A stretch of DNA of 64,000 nt from Tistrella mobilis (GCF_041468085.1 NZ_CP121014.1:558001-622000), one strand, 5' to 3'. Counted from the stretch's first letter, positions 34,453 to 43,314 are shown. Translations and numbers: made by a program. Notes: a model not told the origin generated them from the sequence alone.

Positions 34453-35640
34453 ATGCGGACCAGGATCACCGCCTTTACGCTCGGCCTGACCGCCGCGACC
34501 GCGCTTTCGGGCGTGCTGCTCGCCGCACCGGCCGATGCCGCCGACCCGCTGCGGATCGGCTTCATCACCACCCTTTCCACCCCCGCCGGCTATATCGGCG
34601 AGGATGAGCGCGACGGCTTCAAACTCGCCATCACCCAGGAAGACGGCAAGCTCGGCGGCGTGCCGGTGGAGCTGGTGGTCGAAGACGACGCGCTGAAACC
34701 CGCCAATGCCAAACAGATCGCCGAACGCATGACCGGCGAGGGCATCCGGCTGTTCACCGGCGTGAACTTCTCGAACGTGATCTCGGCCGTCGCCCCCACC
34801 GTGCTCAAGACCGGCGCCTTCTATGTCAGCCTCAACCCCGGCCCCTCGGTCTTTGCCGGGGGCGGCTGCAGCCCCAACTATTTCGTCGCCTCGTATCAGA
34901 ACGACAATTTCCACGAGGCCGGCGGCCTTGCCGCGAACGAGCTGGGTTACAAGAAGGTCGTGATCCTGGCGCCGAACTATCAGGCCGGCCGCGACGCGCT
35001 GGAAGGTTTCAAGCGCACCTATAAGGGCCAGGTGGTCTCGGAGATCTACACCAAACTCGACCAGACCGATTTCTCGGTGGAACTGGCGCGGATCCGCTCG
35101 GCGGCGCCGGATGCGATCTATCAGTTCCATCCGGGCGGTGCCGGCATCAACTTCGCCAAGCAGTACGCCAATTCGGGCCTCGCCAAGGAGATCCCGATGG
35201 TGCTGCCGGTATTCTCGATGGATGCGCGGATGATGGCGGCCACCGGCGATGCGGCCGAAGGCTATTACATCGCCAGCAACTGGAGCGCCGGGCTCGACAA
35301 CCCCGCCAACAAGGATTTCGTCGCCACCTTCGAGAAGACCTATGGCCGCAAGCCGACCATCTATGCCGCACAGGCCTACGACACCGCGAAGCTGATCGCC
35401 TCGGGGCTCGACAAGGTCGATGGCGACATCGAGAAGCAGGATGCGTTCCGCGCCGCACTCAAGGCCGCCGACTTCACCTCGGTGCGCGGCAGCTTCGCCT
35501 TCGGCCAGAACCAGCACCCGATCCTCGACTGGTATCTGATGCGGGTGGAGCGCGGCGCCGACGGCCAGCTGGCCCAGACGGTGGTGCGCAAGGTGGCGAC
35601 GGCCATGCAGGACGCCTATGCCGCCGAGTGCAAGATGTGA
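34453..35640 (+). CDS. Branched-chain/aromatic-acid-type ABC transporter substrate-binding protein (LivK-like)
   Basis: A 395-residue periplasmic protein with a Sec signal (about residues 1-27, ending PADA-ADPL). The mature start IGFITTLSTPAGYIGEDERD and VILAPNYQAGRDALEGFKR are typical of the type I binding proteins that bring aromatic acids into soil bacteria. AGGAGG precedes the ATG. It is followed by both permeases and both ATPases. Given the gentisate genes upstream, an aromatic carboxylate is the likely ligand. Confidence 0.87.
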   Translation: MRTRITAFTLGLTAATALSGVLLAAPADAADPLRIGFITTLSTPAGYIGEDERDGFKLAITQEDGKLGGVPVELVVEDDALKPANAKQIAERMTGEGIRLFTGVNFSNVISAVAPTVLKTGAFYVSLNPGPSVFAGGGCSPNYFVASYQNDNFHEAGGLAANELGYKKVVILAPNYQAGRDALEGFKRTYKGQVVSEIYTKLDQTDFSVELARIRSAAPDAIYQFHPGGAGINFAKQYANSGLAKEIPMVLPVFSMDARMMAATGDAAEGYYIASNWSAGLDNPANKDFVATFEKTYGRKPTIYAAQAYDTAKLIASGLDKVDGDIEKQDAFRAALKAADFTSVRGSFAFGQNQHPILDWYLMRVERGADGQLAQTVVRKVATAMQDAYAAECKM

Positions 35641-35688
35641 CGTCGGGCAAGATATGACGTCCGGCAAGATATGACGTCCGGCAAGATG
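35638..35688 (+). repeat. Three tandem 17-base repeats starting at a stop codon
   Basis: Units TGACGTCGGGCAAGATA (35638-35654), TGACGTCCGGCAAGATA (35655-35671) and TGACGTCCGGCAAGATG (35672-35688), then TGACATCC. Each unit starts with TGA; the first TGA is the binding-protein stop codon, and the coding end GCAAGATG-TGA resembles the unit itself. This looks like duplication of the gene's 3' end. Confidence 0.85.
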
Positions 35689-35773
35689 TGACATCCTGCT
35701 CGGGCGGCACCCGACGACCGGGCGGCGGCGCATCGCGCCGCCGCCGCACTTCCTCTCGCATGCGGAAGGGCCC

Positions 35774-36691
35774 ATGTCCACGCTGCTGATCGAGCAGATC
35801 CTGAATGGTCTGCAATACGGCGCGATGCTGTTCCTGCTCGCTTCCGGTCTCACCCTGATCTTCGGGATCATGGGGGTGATCAATCTCACCCACGGTTCGT
35901 TCTACATGGTCGGCGCCTTCTGCGCCGCCTATGCCGCCACCGCCACCGGCTCCTTCGCCGCAGCGGTGCTGGCGGCGCTGGTCGGCGCCGGGCTGTACGG
36001 GCTGGTGATGGAGCTGGTCGTCATCCGCCGGCTGTATGCCCGCGACCATCTGGATCAGGTGCTCGCCACCTTCGGCATGATCCTGTTCACCAATGAACTG
36101 GTGAGCGTGGTCTTCGGCCGCACACCACCCTTCATGGACATCCCGTCCTTCCTGACCGGCACCGTCGCCCTGCTGCCCGGCCTCTCCTATCCGGTGGTGC
36201 GGCTGGCCTTCATCCTGGTCGGCGCCGTGGTCGCGGTCGGGCTCTGGCTGCTGATCACCCGCACCCGGATCGGCATGCTGATCCGCGCCGGCGCCGATGA
36301 CCGCGCGATGGTCGATGCGCTGGGGGTCGACATCCGCCGGCTGTTCAGCCTGGTCTTCGCGCTGGGCGCGGTGCTCTGCGGCCTTGCCGGCGTGATGACG
36401 GCGCCGCTGCTCGCGGTCGAGATCGGCATGGGAGAGCGCATCCTGATCACCACCTTCGTGGTCATCGTGGTCGGCGGGGTCGGATCCGTGCGCGGTGCGG
36501 CCGTGGGTGCGCTGATCGTCGGCATGATCGACAGCCTGGGCCGGGCCTATATCCCGATCACCCTTTACGAACTGCTGCCGCCCGAGATCGCGAGCACGCT
36601 CGCGGCCGGCCTGGTCTCTGCCAGCATCTATGTCGCCATGGCGGCGATCCTGCTGGTCCGGCCCCGCGGCCTGCTGCCCGCCCGAGGATAG
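35774..36691 (+). CDS. ABC transporter permease (LivH-like)
   Basis: A 305-residue inner-membrane protein with about eight hydrophobic segments. MGVINLTHGSFYMVGAFCAA near residue 35 is the LivH hallmark, and IRAGADDRAMVDALGVDIRR forms the cytoplasmic coupling loop. It follows the binding-protein gene across the repeat-containing gap and precedes the LivM-type permease by 11 bases. Confidence 0.9.
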   Translation: MSTLLIEQILNGLQYGAMLFLLASGLTLIFGIMGVINLTHGSFYMVGAFCAAYAATATGSFAAAVLAALVGAGLYGLVMELVVIRRLYARDHLDQVLATFGMILFTNELVSVVFGRTPPFMDIPSFLTGTVALLPGLSYPVVRLAFILVGAVVAVGLWLLITRTRIGMLIRAGADDRAMVDALGVDIRRLFSLVFALGAVLCGLAGVMTAPLLAVEIGMGERILITTFVVIVVGGVGSVRGAAVGALIVGMIDSLGRAYIPITLYELLPPEIASTLAAGLVSASIYVAMAAILLVRPRGLLPARG

Positions 36692-36702
36692 GAAGGCATC
36701 CC

Positions 36703-37725
36703 ATGTCCGACAGCCTTACCCATAGCGCGGCGGCAGCGGCCGCACCCCGCCCCGGCCCCGGGCGGCGGCTGGTGGTCCATGGCCTGGGCCTTGCCATCTT
36801 CGCCGCCATGCCCGCCATCGCCGCCGCGGCCGGCGACCCCTTCGTCGTCAGCCTGTTCACCCGCTTCCTGATCTATGCCATCGCCGCCGTGGCGCTGGAT
36901 CTGGTGATGGGCTATGGCGCGCTGATCAGCTTCGGCCATGCCGCCTTTTTCGGGCTGGGCGGCTATGTCGTCGGCATCATCGCCCATCATGCCGCCGAAA
37001 CCGGCACGATCTTCGGACTGGCGACCAGCAATTCGGCCCTGGTGGTCTGGCCGGTCGCGATCGGGCTGTCGGCCCTGCTGGCGCTGATCATCGGTGCCCT
37101 GTCTCTGCGCACCCAGGGTGTGCAGTTCATCATGATCACCCTCGCCTTCGGCCAGATGGTCTATTTCATGCTGGTCTCGCTGGAGGTCTATGGCGGCGAT
37201 GACGGGCTGCTGATCATGGAGCGCAACACCCTGCCCGGGCTCGATCTCTCCGACCCGACGGTCTTCTATTATCTCTGCCTTGCCGTGCTTGCCTGCTGGC
37301 TGCTGCTCTGCCGGCGGCTGGTCGGGTCGCGCTTCGGCATGGTGCTGCGCGGGCTGAAGCAGAACGAGCGCCGGGCGGTCAATCTTGGCTTCGCGCCGCT
37401 GCCGCACCGCCTGGCCGCCTTCGTGATCTCGGGCGCGGGCACCGGCCTTGCCGGCGTGCTCTGGGCCAATTACGCGCTCTATGTCAGCCCCGACATGGCC
37501 GCCTGGTCGAAATCCGGCGAATTCATGTCGATCGTGATCCTGGGCGGGGTGGGCACGCTGTTCGGCCCGGTGATCGGCGCTGCGGTGTTCCTGGGCCTTG
37601 AACAGCTGCTGGCGATCTGGACCGAACACTGGATGCTGGTGATGGGGCCGGTGCTGGTGGCGGTGGTGCTGTTCGCCCGCCGCGGCCTCTATGGTTTCCT
37701 CGTCGGGGAGAGGTCCCATGACTGA
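36703..37725 (+). CDS. ABC transporter permease (LivM-like)
   Basis: A 340-residue membrane protein. It has VMGYGALISFGHAAFFGLGG and GLKQNERRAVNLGFAPLPHR, the LivM motifs, and about nine hydrophobic stretches. A short Ala/Pro-rich N-terminus precedes the first helix. It overlaps the following ATPase gene by eight bases. Confidence 0.9.
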   Translation: MSDSLTHSAAAAAAPRPGPGRRLVVHGLGLAIFAAMPAIAAAAGDPFVVSLFTRFLIYAIAAVALDLVMGYGALISFGHAAFFGLGGYVVGIIAHHAAETGTIFGLATSNSALVVWPVAIGLSALLALIIGALSLRTQGVQFIMITLAFGQMVYFMLVSLEVYGGDDGLLIMERNTLPGLDLSDPTVFYYLCLAVLACWLLLCRRLVGSRFGMVLRGLKQNERRAVNLGFAPLPHRLAAFVISGAGTGLAGVLWANYALYVSPDMAAWSKSGEFMSIVILGGVGTLFGPVIGAAVFLGLEQLLAIWTEHWMLVMGPVLVAVVLFARRGLYGFLVGERSHD

Positions 37726-38485
37726 CGCCACCGCCGCCGACCTGCCCCGGCTGGCCATCGAGGGGCTGCACAAGCGCTTCGGCGCCGTCGCCGCCACGGC
37801 CGGTGTCGATCTGGAGGTGCGCCCGCGCGAGCTGCACGCCCTGATCGGCCCCAACGGTGCCGGCAAGACCACGCTGATTTCCCAGATCGCCGGCGAGATC
37901 TTCCCCGACCAGGGCCGGATCCTGATCGACGGTCGCGACGTCACCCGCATGTCCGCCCATGCCCGGGCCGGCCAGGGGCTGGCCCGATCATTCCAGATCA
38001 CCCAGCTGTTCACCGATTTCACCGCGCTCGACAATGTCGCAATGGCCATCCAGGCCCGGCAGGGCGGCAACTGGCGCTGCTTCGGCTCTGCGCGGCGGGA
38101 TCGCAGCCTGCGCGATCCGGCGATGGCCCACCTGACCGCGGTCGGCCTGGGTCATCGCGCCGACGAGGTGGTGGCAGATCTCGCCCATGGCGAATGCCGC
38201 CAGCTGGAACTGGCGGTGGCGCTGGCCGCCAAGGCCTCGCTGCTGCTGCTCGACGAGCCGATGGCCGGGCTTGGGCCGGAAGAGAGCCGGCAGATGACCC
38301 GGATCCTGCAGGGGCTGAAGGGGCGCTATGCCATCCTGCTGGTCGAACACGACATGGATGCGGTCTTCGCGCTGGCCGACCGGGTGACGGTGCTGGTCTA
38401 TGGCCGCACCCTGTTCACCGGCACGCCCGACGAGGTCCGCGCCCATCCCGAGGTGCGGGCTGCCTATCTGGGAGACGGTGTCTGA
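37718..38485 (+). CDS. ABC transporter ATP-binding protein (LivG-like)
   Basis: A 255-residue ATPase. Walker A is GPNGAGKTT and Walker B LLLLDEP. The signature segment reads LAHGECRQLELAVAL; the third residue of the usual LSHGxxR is retained as H. VEHDMDAVF carries the H-loop. GAGAGG precedes the ATG at 37718, inside the livM-like reading frame; a longer start at 37691 is rejected for deeper overlap. It pairs with the next ATPase. Confidence 0.88.
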   Translation: MTDATAADLPRLAIEGLHKRFGAVAATAGVDLEVRPRELHALIGPNGAGKTTLISQIAGEIFPDQGRILIDGRDVTRMSAHARAGQGLARSFQITQLFTDFTALDNVAMAIQARQGGNWRCFGSARRDRSLRDPAMAHLTAVGLGHRADEVVADLAHGECRQLELAVALAAKASLLLLDEPMAGLGPEESRQMTRILQGLKGRYAILLVEHDMDAVFALADRVTVLVYGRTLFTGTPDEVRAHPEVRAAYLGDGV

Positions 38486-39180
38486 TGCTGAAAGTCGATG
38501 GACTCGAAGCCGGCTATGGCCGGTCCCAGGTGCTGTTCGGCATGACGCTGGCGGCCGAAGAGGGTGAGGTCATCTCGCTGGTCGGCCGCAACGGCATGGG
38601 CAAGACCACCACGGTCAATACGCTGATGGGCCTGCTGCCGGTGCGCCGCGGCCGGATCGGCTTCGACGGCGCCGACATCGCCGGCCGCGCGCCCAACCGC
38701 ATCGCCCGCGCCGGCATCGGCCTGGTGCCGGAAGGGCGGCGGGTCTTCGCCTCGCTGTCGGTGGAAGAAAACCTGGTCGCGACCGCCCGCCGCGGCGCCG
38801 GGGCCCGCTGGGGCCTCGCCGATGTCTTCGGCCTGTTCCCGCGGCTTCAGGAACGCCGCCGGCAATCGGCCCGCACGCTCTCGGGCGGTGAACAGCAGAT
38901 GCTGGCGATCGGCCGGGCGCTGCTCACCAACCCCCGCCTGCTGATCCTGGACGAGGCGACCGAGGGCCTGGCACCGATCATCCGCCAGGAGATCTGGGCC
39001 TGTCTCGGCCGGCTGAAGGCCGAGGGCCAGACCATTCTGGTGATCGACAAGAACCTGAAGGAGATGGCCCGCCTGGTCGACCGCCATCACCTCATCGAGA
39101 AGGGCCGTGTGGTCTGGGCCGGCTCCCCCGAAGCGCTGGCCCGGGACCCCGAACTCGCCCATCGCCATCTCGGCCTCTGA
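38485..39180 (+). CDS. ABC transporter ATP-binding protein (LivF-like)
   Basis: A 231-residue ATPase of the LivF type: Walker A GRNGMGKTT, GLVPEGRRVFASLSVEENL (the LivF hallmark), signature LSGGEQQM, Walker B LILDEATEGLAP. The Walker B ends DEA rather than DEP, as in some LivF proteins. Near the H-loop it reads VIDKNLKEM, with Lys-Asn in place of the usual Gln-Asn. It starts on the previous stop codon (TGATG). Confidence 0.88.
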   Translation: MLKVDGLEAGYGRSQVLFGMTLAAEEGEVISLVGRNGMGKTTTVNTLMGLLPVRRGRIGFDGADIAGRAPNRIARAGIGLVPEGRRVFASLSVEENLVATARRGAGARWGLADVFGLFPRLQERRRQSARTLSGGEQQMLAIGRALLTNPRLLILDEATEGLAPIIRQEIWACLGRLKAEGQTILVIDKNLKEMARLVDRHHLIEKGRVVWAGSPEALARDPELAHRHLGL

Positions 39181-39194
39181 CGGAGCCTTTGCCG

Positions 39195-40142
39195 ATGTCC
39201 TCTTCCCTCCCCTTCGTGGCGGGCGTCGCCCAGATCGGCGCCGATCCCTTCGACCCCATGGCCTCGGCCGCGAAGGTCGCCGCCACCATCCGCCGGGCCG
39301 CCGGTGACGGCGTCGCCCTGCTGGTCTTCCCCGAAGCCTGTATCGGCGGCTACCCCAAGGGCGCCAGCTTCTCGACGCCGGTCGGCATGCGCCTGCCCGA
39401 GGGTCGCGAGGCCTTCCGCCGCTATCACGAAGCCGCCATCGATCTCCACGGCCCCGAGCTGGCGCTGGTGGCAGAGGCCGCGGCGGAGACCGGCATGGTG
39501 GTGGTGCTGGGCGTGATCGAGCGCGAGGGCGGCACGCTCTACTGCACGGCGCTCACCTTCGACGGTGCGCGCGGCCTGGCCGGCCGGCACCGCAAGCTGA
39601 TGCCGACCGCGGCCGAACGGCTGATCTGGGGTTTCGGCGACGGCTCGACCATGGAGGCGGTGCAAACCCGTCTCGGCACGGTCGGCGCGGTGATCTGCTG
39701 GGAGAATTACATGCCGGCGCTGCGCATGCACATGTACGCACAGGGCGTGACGCTCTACTGCGCGCCGACCGCGGATGACCGCGACAGCTGGCTCTCGTCC
39801 ATGCGTCATATCGCGCTGGAAGGCCGCTGTTTCGTGCTCACCGCCTGCCAGTTCATCCGCCGCGGTGCCTATCCGGCCGATTACGACTGCGCGCTGGGGA
39901 ATGACCCCGAAACCGTGCTGATGCGCGGCGGCAGCGCGATCGTGGGGCCGCTCGGCCAGGTGCTGGCGGGCCCCGATTTCGACGGCGAGGCCGTGCTCAC
40001 CGCGCAGATCGACCCGGCCGAAATCCTGCGCGGCAAGTATGATTTCGATGCGACCGGCCATTATGCCCGCCCCGACATCTTCCGGCTGGAGGTCGACACG
40101 GCGGCAAAGCCCGCGGTGCTGCGCCGCGACGGCGGGCTTTGA
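39195..40142 (+). CDS. Nitrilase (carbon-nitrogen hydrolase family)
   Basis: A 315-residue nitrilase. The catalytic triad is visible as E47 (VFPEACIGGYP), K134 (HRKLMPT) and C168 (VICWENYMP). The CWENYMP form around the Cys is typical of true nitrilases rather than amidases of the superfamily. It should convert a nitrile, probably an aryl- or arylacetonitrile, to the acid and ammonia. The start ATG 39195 has GGAG nine bases upstream. Its place after an aromatic-acid importer suggests that imported nitriles or their acids feed the gentisate route. Confidence 0.87.
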   Translation: MSSSLPFVAGVAQIGADPFDPMASAAKVAATIRRAAGDGVALLVFPEACIGGYPKGASFSTPVGMRLPEGREAFRRYHEAAIDLHGPELALVAEAAAETGMVVVLGVIEREGGTLYCTALTFDGARGLAGRHRKLMPTAAERLIWGFGDGSTMEAVQTRLGTVGAVICWENYMPALRMHMYAQGVTLYCAPTADDRDSWLSSMRHIALEGRCFVLTACQFIRRGAYPADYDCALGNDPETVLMRGGSAIVGPLGQVLAGPDFDGEAVLTAQIDPAEILRGKYDFDATGHYARPDIFRLEVDTAAKPAVLRRDGGL

Positions 40143-40154
40143 GGGGCGGATCGG

Positions 40155-40799
40155 ATGGAATTCGATTTCGCAACGCTCGACACCGCCCACCGCTACAAGG
40201 TGCTGGCCTCCACCGTGGTGCCGCGGCCGATCGCCTGGGTGACCAGCCGGGCGGCCGACGGCACCGCCAATGCCGCCCCCTACAGCTTTTTCAACGTGAT
40301 GGGATCGAACCCGCCGATCGTGGCGCTGGGCATTCTGGCGCGCCCCGACGGCACGCTGAAGGACACGGCGGCAAACATCGTCGCCGGTGGTGCGTTCATC
40401 GTTCATCTGGTGTCGGAAGCGCTGGCGCCGGCCATGAACCTGACCTGCATCGACGCGCCGCCCGGCGTGGACGAGATTGCGCTCGCGGGCCTCGCCACCA
40501 CCCCCGGCACCAGGACCGGGCTGCCGCGGCTGGTCGATGCCCCGGTCGCGTTCGAGTGCGTCAGCCGTGCCGCCATCGCCACCGGCCCGTCGCAGATGCT
40601 GGTGGTGGGCGAGGTGCTGACGGCACATATCCGCGACGATGCCGTGCTCGATGCCGGCCGCTGCCATTTTGCCACCGAACGGCTGGGCCTCGTGGCCCGC
40701 ATGCATGGCGCCGGCTGGTACGACCGCGCCGGCACCGACATGTTCCAGCTCGACCGGCCGGTCTGGGCCGATCGCCTGCTTGCGGAGACTGCATCTTGA
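40155..40799 (+). CDS. Flavin reductase-like (DIM6/NTAB) FMN-binding protein
   Basis: A 214-residue split-barrel flavoprotein. VVPRPIAWVTSRAADGTANA is the family's opening motif, followed by NAAPYSFFNVMGSNPP and a conserved IVHLVSEALAPAMN helix. Such proteins bind FMN and often act as the reductase partner of a monooxygenase, or as stand-alone oxidoreductases. No partner oxygenase is visible nearby. It is co-transcribed with the nitrilase (12-base gap) and the hydrolase that follows. Confidence 0.8.
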   Translation: MEFDFATLDTAHRYKVLASTVVPRPIAWVTSRAADGTANAAPYSFFNVMGSNPPIVALGILARPDGTLKDTAANIVAGGAFIVHLVSEALAPAMNLTCIDAPPGVDEIALAGLATTPGTRTGLPRLVDAPVAFECVSRAAIATGPSQMLVVGEVLTAHIRDDAVLDAGRCHFATERLGLVARMHGAGWYDRAGTDMFQLDRPVWADRLLAETAS

Positions 40800-41710
40800 T
40801 CGCCCTGCCGCCCACCGACCGCCTCTGGCGCGGCTTTGACCGCACCGCACTGGACCATCAGTACGATGCCCGCGGCACCGTCACCGATTACGAGGCAGAG
40901 GCCCGCGCCTATGCCGAAGACAGCGTGGCGGCGATGACGACCCTCGACCGTCGCGCCGATCTGGTCTTCGATGCGGCCTCGGGCTCGGCGCTCGACCTCT
41001 ACCCGGCCGCCGCGGGGCCGGGGCCGCATCCGGTCTTCGTCTGGGTGCATGGCGGCTACTGGCGGGCGCTGTCGAAACAGGAAAATGCCTTCATCGCCCC
41101 GGCGCTGGTGGCGGCCGGCATCAGCGTCGCGGTGATCGACTACACTCTTGCCCCGGCGGCGACGCTGGAAGAGATCACCCGCCAGACCCGTGCGGCGGTC
41201 ACCTGGGTTCATCGCCATGCCACGGAGCACGGCATCGATCCCGGCCGGATCTTCGTCGGCGGCTCTTCGGCCGGCGGGCATCTGACCGGCATGCTGCTCG
41301 CCGCCGATGGCTGGCGGGCGGAAGCCGGGCTGCCGCGCGACGTGATCAAGGGGGCGGTGTCGCTGAGCGGGCTTTACGAGCTGGAGCCGGTGCGGCTCGG
41401 CCGGGTCAATGACTGGCTGGGGCTGGATGCGGCCCGCGCCCGCAGATTGAGCCCGCTGCATCTGCTGCCGACCGACCCCGCGGATGGCTGCCCGCTGATC
41501 GTCTCTTACGGCGGGTCCGAGACGGCGGAATTCAAGCGCCAGACCGAGGACTATCTGGCCGCCTGGACCGGCCATGGCCATCCGGGCCGGTTCGTGGCCA
41601 TGGAGGACTGCAACCATTTCGACATTGCCCGCCGTCTGGGAACACCCGGCACGCCGCTGGCCGGGGCCGCAATCCGCCTGATCTGCGGCGACGTCACCGG
41701 CAATCCCTGA
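40796..41710 (+). CDS. Alpha/beta hydrolase, arylformamidase (KynB)-like
   Basis: A 304-residue esterase/amidase-like hydrolase. HGGYWRALSKQENAF supplies the oxyanion HGG(Y/F)W motif, GGSSAGGHLTGM the nucleophile Ser elbow and DCNHFDIA the catalytic His. HGGYW proteins include bacterial kynurenine formamidases. The only start that fits the overlap is TTG at 40796, which begins on the flavin reductase's last codon (TTGA). It ends the nitrilase operon. It could hydrolyse an ester or formamide of the same substrate family. Confidence 0.78.
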   Translation: MIALPPTDRLWRGFDRTALDHQYDARGTVTDYEAEARAYAEDSVAAMTTLDRRADLVFDAASGSALDLYPAAAGPGPHPVFVWVHGGYWRALSKQENAFIAPALVAAGISVAVIDYTLAPAATLEEITRQTRAAVTWVHRHATEHGIDPGRIFVGGSSAGGHLTGMLLAADGWRAEAGLPRDVIKGAVSLSGLYELEPVRLGRVNDWLGLDAARARRLSPLHLLPTDPADGCPLIVSYGGSETAEFKRQTEDYLAAWTGHGHPGRFVAMEDCNHFDIARRLGTPGTPLAGAAIRLICGDVTGNP

Positions 41711-41813
41711 CCTTCCGGAGTGGCGCCTCGGGCACGCCACAGGCATGATGCGGGTCTGGCACGAAGGTGCCCCAGGGTGCACGACACCCCCCCGGGAAGG
41801 AAAGGTCCGCATC

Positions 41814-42446
41814 ATGATCGACTGGATGGAGAAGGCACGTCGGCTGCAGGATTTCTATGCCGGGCGGCTTTCCGCCGACGAGGCCGAGGCCCTGCGCCGT
41901 GATCTTGGCTGGCCCGCGTTGATGCCTGCCGGTGGCGCCGGGGCCGGCATGCAGGATGCCTGGAGCCGGGGCCTTGCCGCCCAAAAGGCGATGTTGGACG
42001 CGATGACCACGACCCCGGGCGGCATGGCCGATCCGGCCCGGATGAGCGCCGCCGCCATGGCCATGGCCACCGCCGCAGCACCGGCGATGGAGGCCTGGCG
42101 CCAGGCTGCCGCCGCCACGCTGCGCGGCTTCGGCGGCTTCGAGAGCACCGCACAGCCGGCACCCGAGGCGCCGGCCACGAAGCCGGAACCCGCGCCCCGG
42201 CCGGCCACGCCCGCCGAAGCGGCGCCCGCCACGGATATCGAGACCCGGCGCCAGCAGCTCGAAACCCTGAACCGCGAGCTTCAGGCGGCGGTAGCGACGC
42301 TCCGCAGCCTTCAGGAGACGCCCGACGTCGATCCGGCGGCCGTAGAGGCGACGCTGAAGCGGCTGCAGGAGCTGAATGCGGCGGCAACCGACGCCATGCA
42401 GGCCTATCACGCGGCCCTCGCCGCCGAGGCGGCCCGGCACGGCTGA
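41814..42446 (+). CDS. Ala-rich coiled-coil protein, phasin/PhaE-like (tentative)
   Basis: A 210-residue protein I do not firmly recognise. It starts MIDWMEKARRLQDFYAGRLS, has an Ala/Met-rich middle (residues 60-110), a Pro/Ala-rich linker (about 120-145) and a heptad-like C-terminal helix with repeated Leu (RRQQLETLNRELQAAVATLR). That layout resembles PHA-granule proteins such as phasins or the PhaE synthase subunit, but no family signature is decisive. AAGGAAAGG precedes the ATG. It stands alone between the nitrilase operon and the convergent Crp/Fnr gene. Confidence 0.6.
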   Translation: MIDWMEKARRLQDFYAGRLSADEAEALRRDLGWPALMPAGGAGAGMQDAWSRGLAAQKAMLDAMTTTPGGMADPARMSAAAMAMATAAAPAMEAWRQAAAATLRGFGGFESTAQPAPEAPATKPEPAPRPATPAEAAPATDIETRRQQLETLNRELQAAVATLRSLQETPDVDPAAVEATLKRLQELNAAATDAMQAYHAALAAEAARHG

Positions 42447-42462
42447 CATCAGGCCGCGGCTC

Positions 42463-43167
42463 TCAGAAGATATCCTCGTCGGCGTCGATCAGCACGCTCG
42501 GCCGGCAGAAACGCTTCACCGCCTCGGGCTCAGTGATATCGATGGTGTTGCCGTCGACCACGACGCCATACTTCCTGAGAGCCGCGAAGCTGCGCGACAG
42601 ATTTTCAGGCGTCATGCCCAGAATCGAGGCGAGCGTCTTCTTGTCATAGGGCAGGACGACCCGGCCGGTGGCGCCCTGGGCGTCGTTCTGGATCAGCAGC
42701 CGTGCCGCCAGCCGCTCGGTGCCCGACCGCAGCTTCAAGGCCTTGTATTCCTTGACCATCGTCCGGAATCCCACCGCCAGTTCGGTGACGATCGCCCGGG
42801 CGAAGGCGGCATCCTTTTCAAAGGCCGCGCGGATGTTTTCCGACGGGATCATCAGCAGACGCGACGCCTCGGTGGTGCGCGCCGACATCAGATAGACCGC
42901 GTCGCGGATCACCGCCGCCAGGATGAAGGACCGGACCGGCCTGACCATGGCGAGCGTGGTTTCGCGTGCGGCATGGCGGCTGAACAGTTCCACGCAGCCT
43001 TCGACCACGATGTAGAGGAAATCCGCCGGCTCGCCCTCGAAGATCAGATCGACCTGGCGGGGGAAGCGCTGCAGATAGGCCGCGTTCATCAGCTCGGAGA
43101 AGTTCTCCGGTTCCATACTCCGGAACAGCGGCAGCGCACGCACCTCCGGCAGGTCATTCGGTCGCAT
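42463..43167 (-). CDS. Crp/Fnr-family regulator (Dnr/NnrR-like), nitrate respiration control
   Basis: A 234-residue protein: a cyclic-nucleotide-like sensor domain (residues 15-125), a long dimer helix and a C-terminal winged helix. The recognition helix TPENLSRSF carries E-x-x-S-R, the residues that read TTGAT in FNR sites. The N-terminal cysteine cluster that binds iron-sulfur in true FNR is absent; only isolated Cys remain, so it is probably a Dnr/NnrR-type sensor of NO or redox state. AGAGG precedes ATG 43165-43167. A perfect FNR-type box lies immediately upstream. It is divergent from narK. Confidence 0.85.
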   Translation of the reverse strand: MRPNDLPEVRALPLFRSMEPENFSELMNAAYLQRFPRQVDLIFEGEPADFLYIVVEGCVELFSRHAARETTLAMVRPVRSFILAAVIRDAVYLMSARTTEASRLLMIPSENIRAAFEKDAAFARAIVTELAVGFRTMVKEYKALKLRSGTERLAARLLIQNDAQGATGRVVLPYDKKTLASILGMTPENLSRSFAALRKYGVVVDGNTIDITEPEAVKRFCRPSVLIDADEDIF

Positions 43168-43177
43168 GACGGTCCTC

Positions 43178-43191
43178 TTGATTTTTATCAA
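43178..43191. promoter_or_regulatory. Perfect FNR/DNR-type box next to the regulator gene
   Basis: TTGAT-TTTT-ATCAA, an exact match to TTGAT-N4-ATCAA. It lies 11-24 bases upstream of the regulator's ATG and just before its ribosome-binding site, so binding would probably block its own expression (negative feedback). Confidence 0.75.
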
Positions 43192-43314
43192 GCCCTGCTT
43201 TGACGGATATATATCGCGGGGATGCGCGCCTGTAAATCACAGAACCACGAGAATCAATTTCCAGTCCTTCATAATCATACGGGCGATTTATTTCGGACCA
43301 TGTAGCCACGCTTC

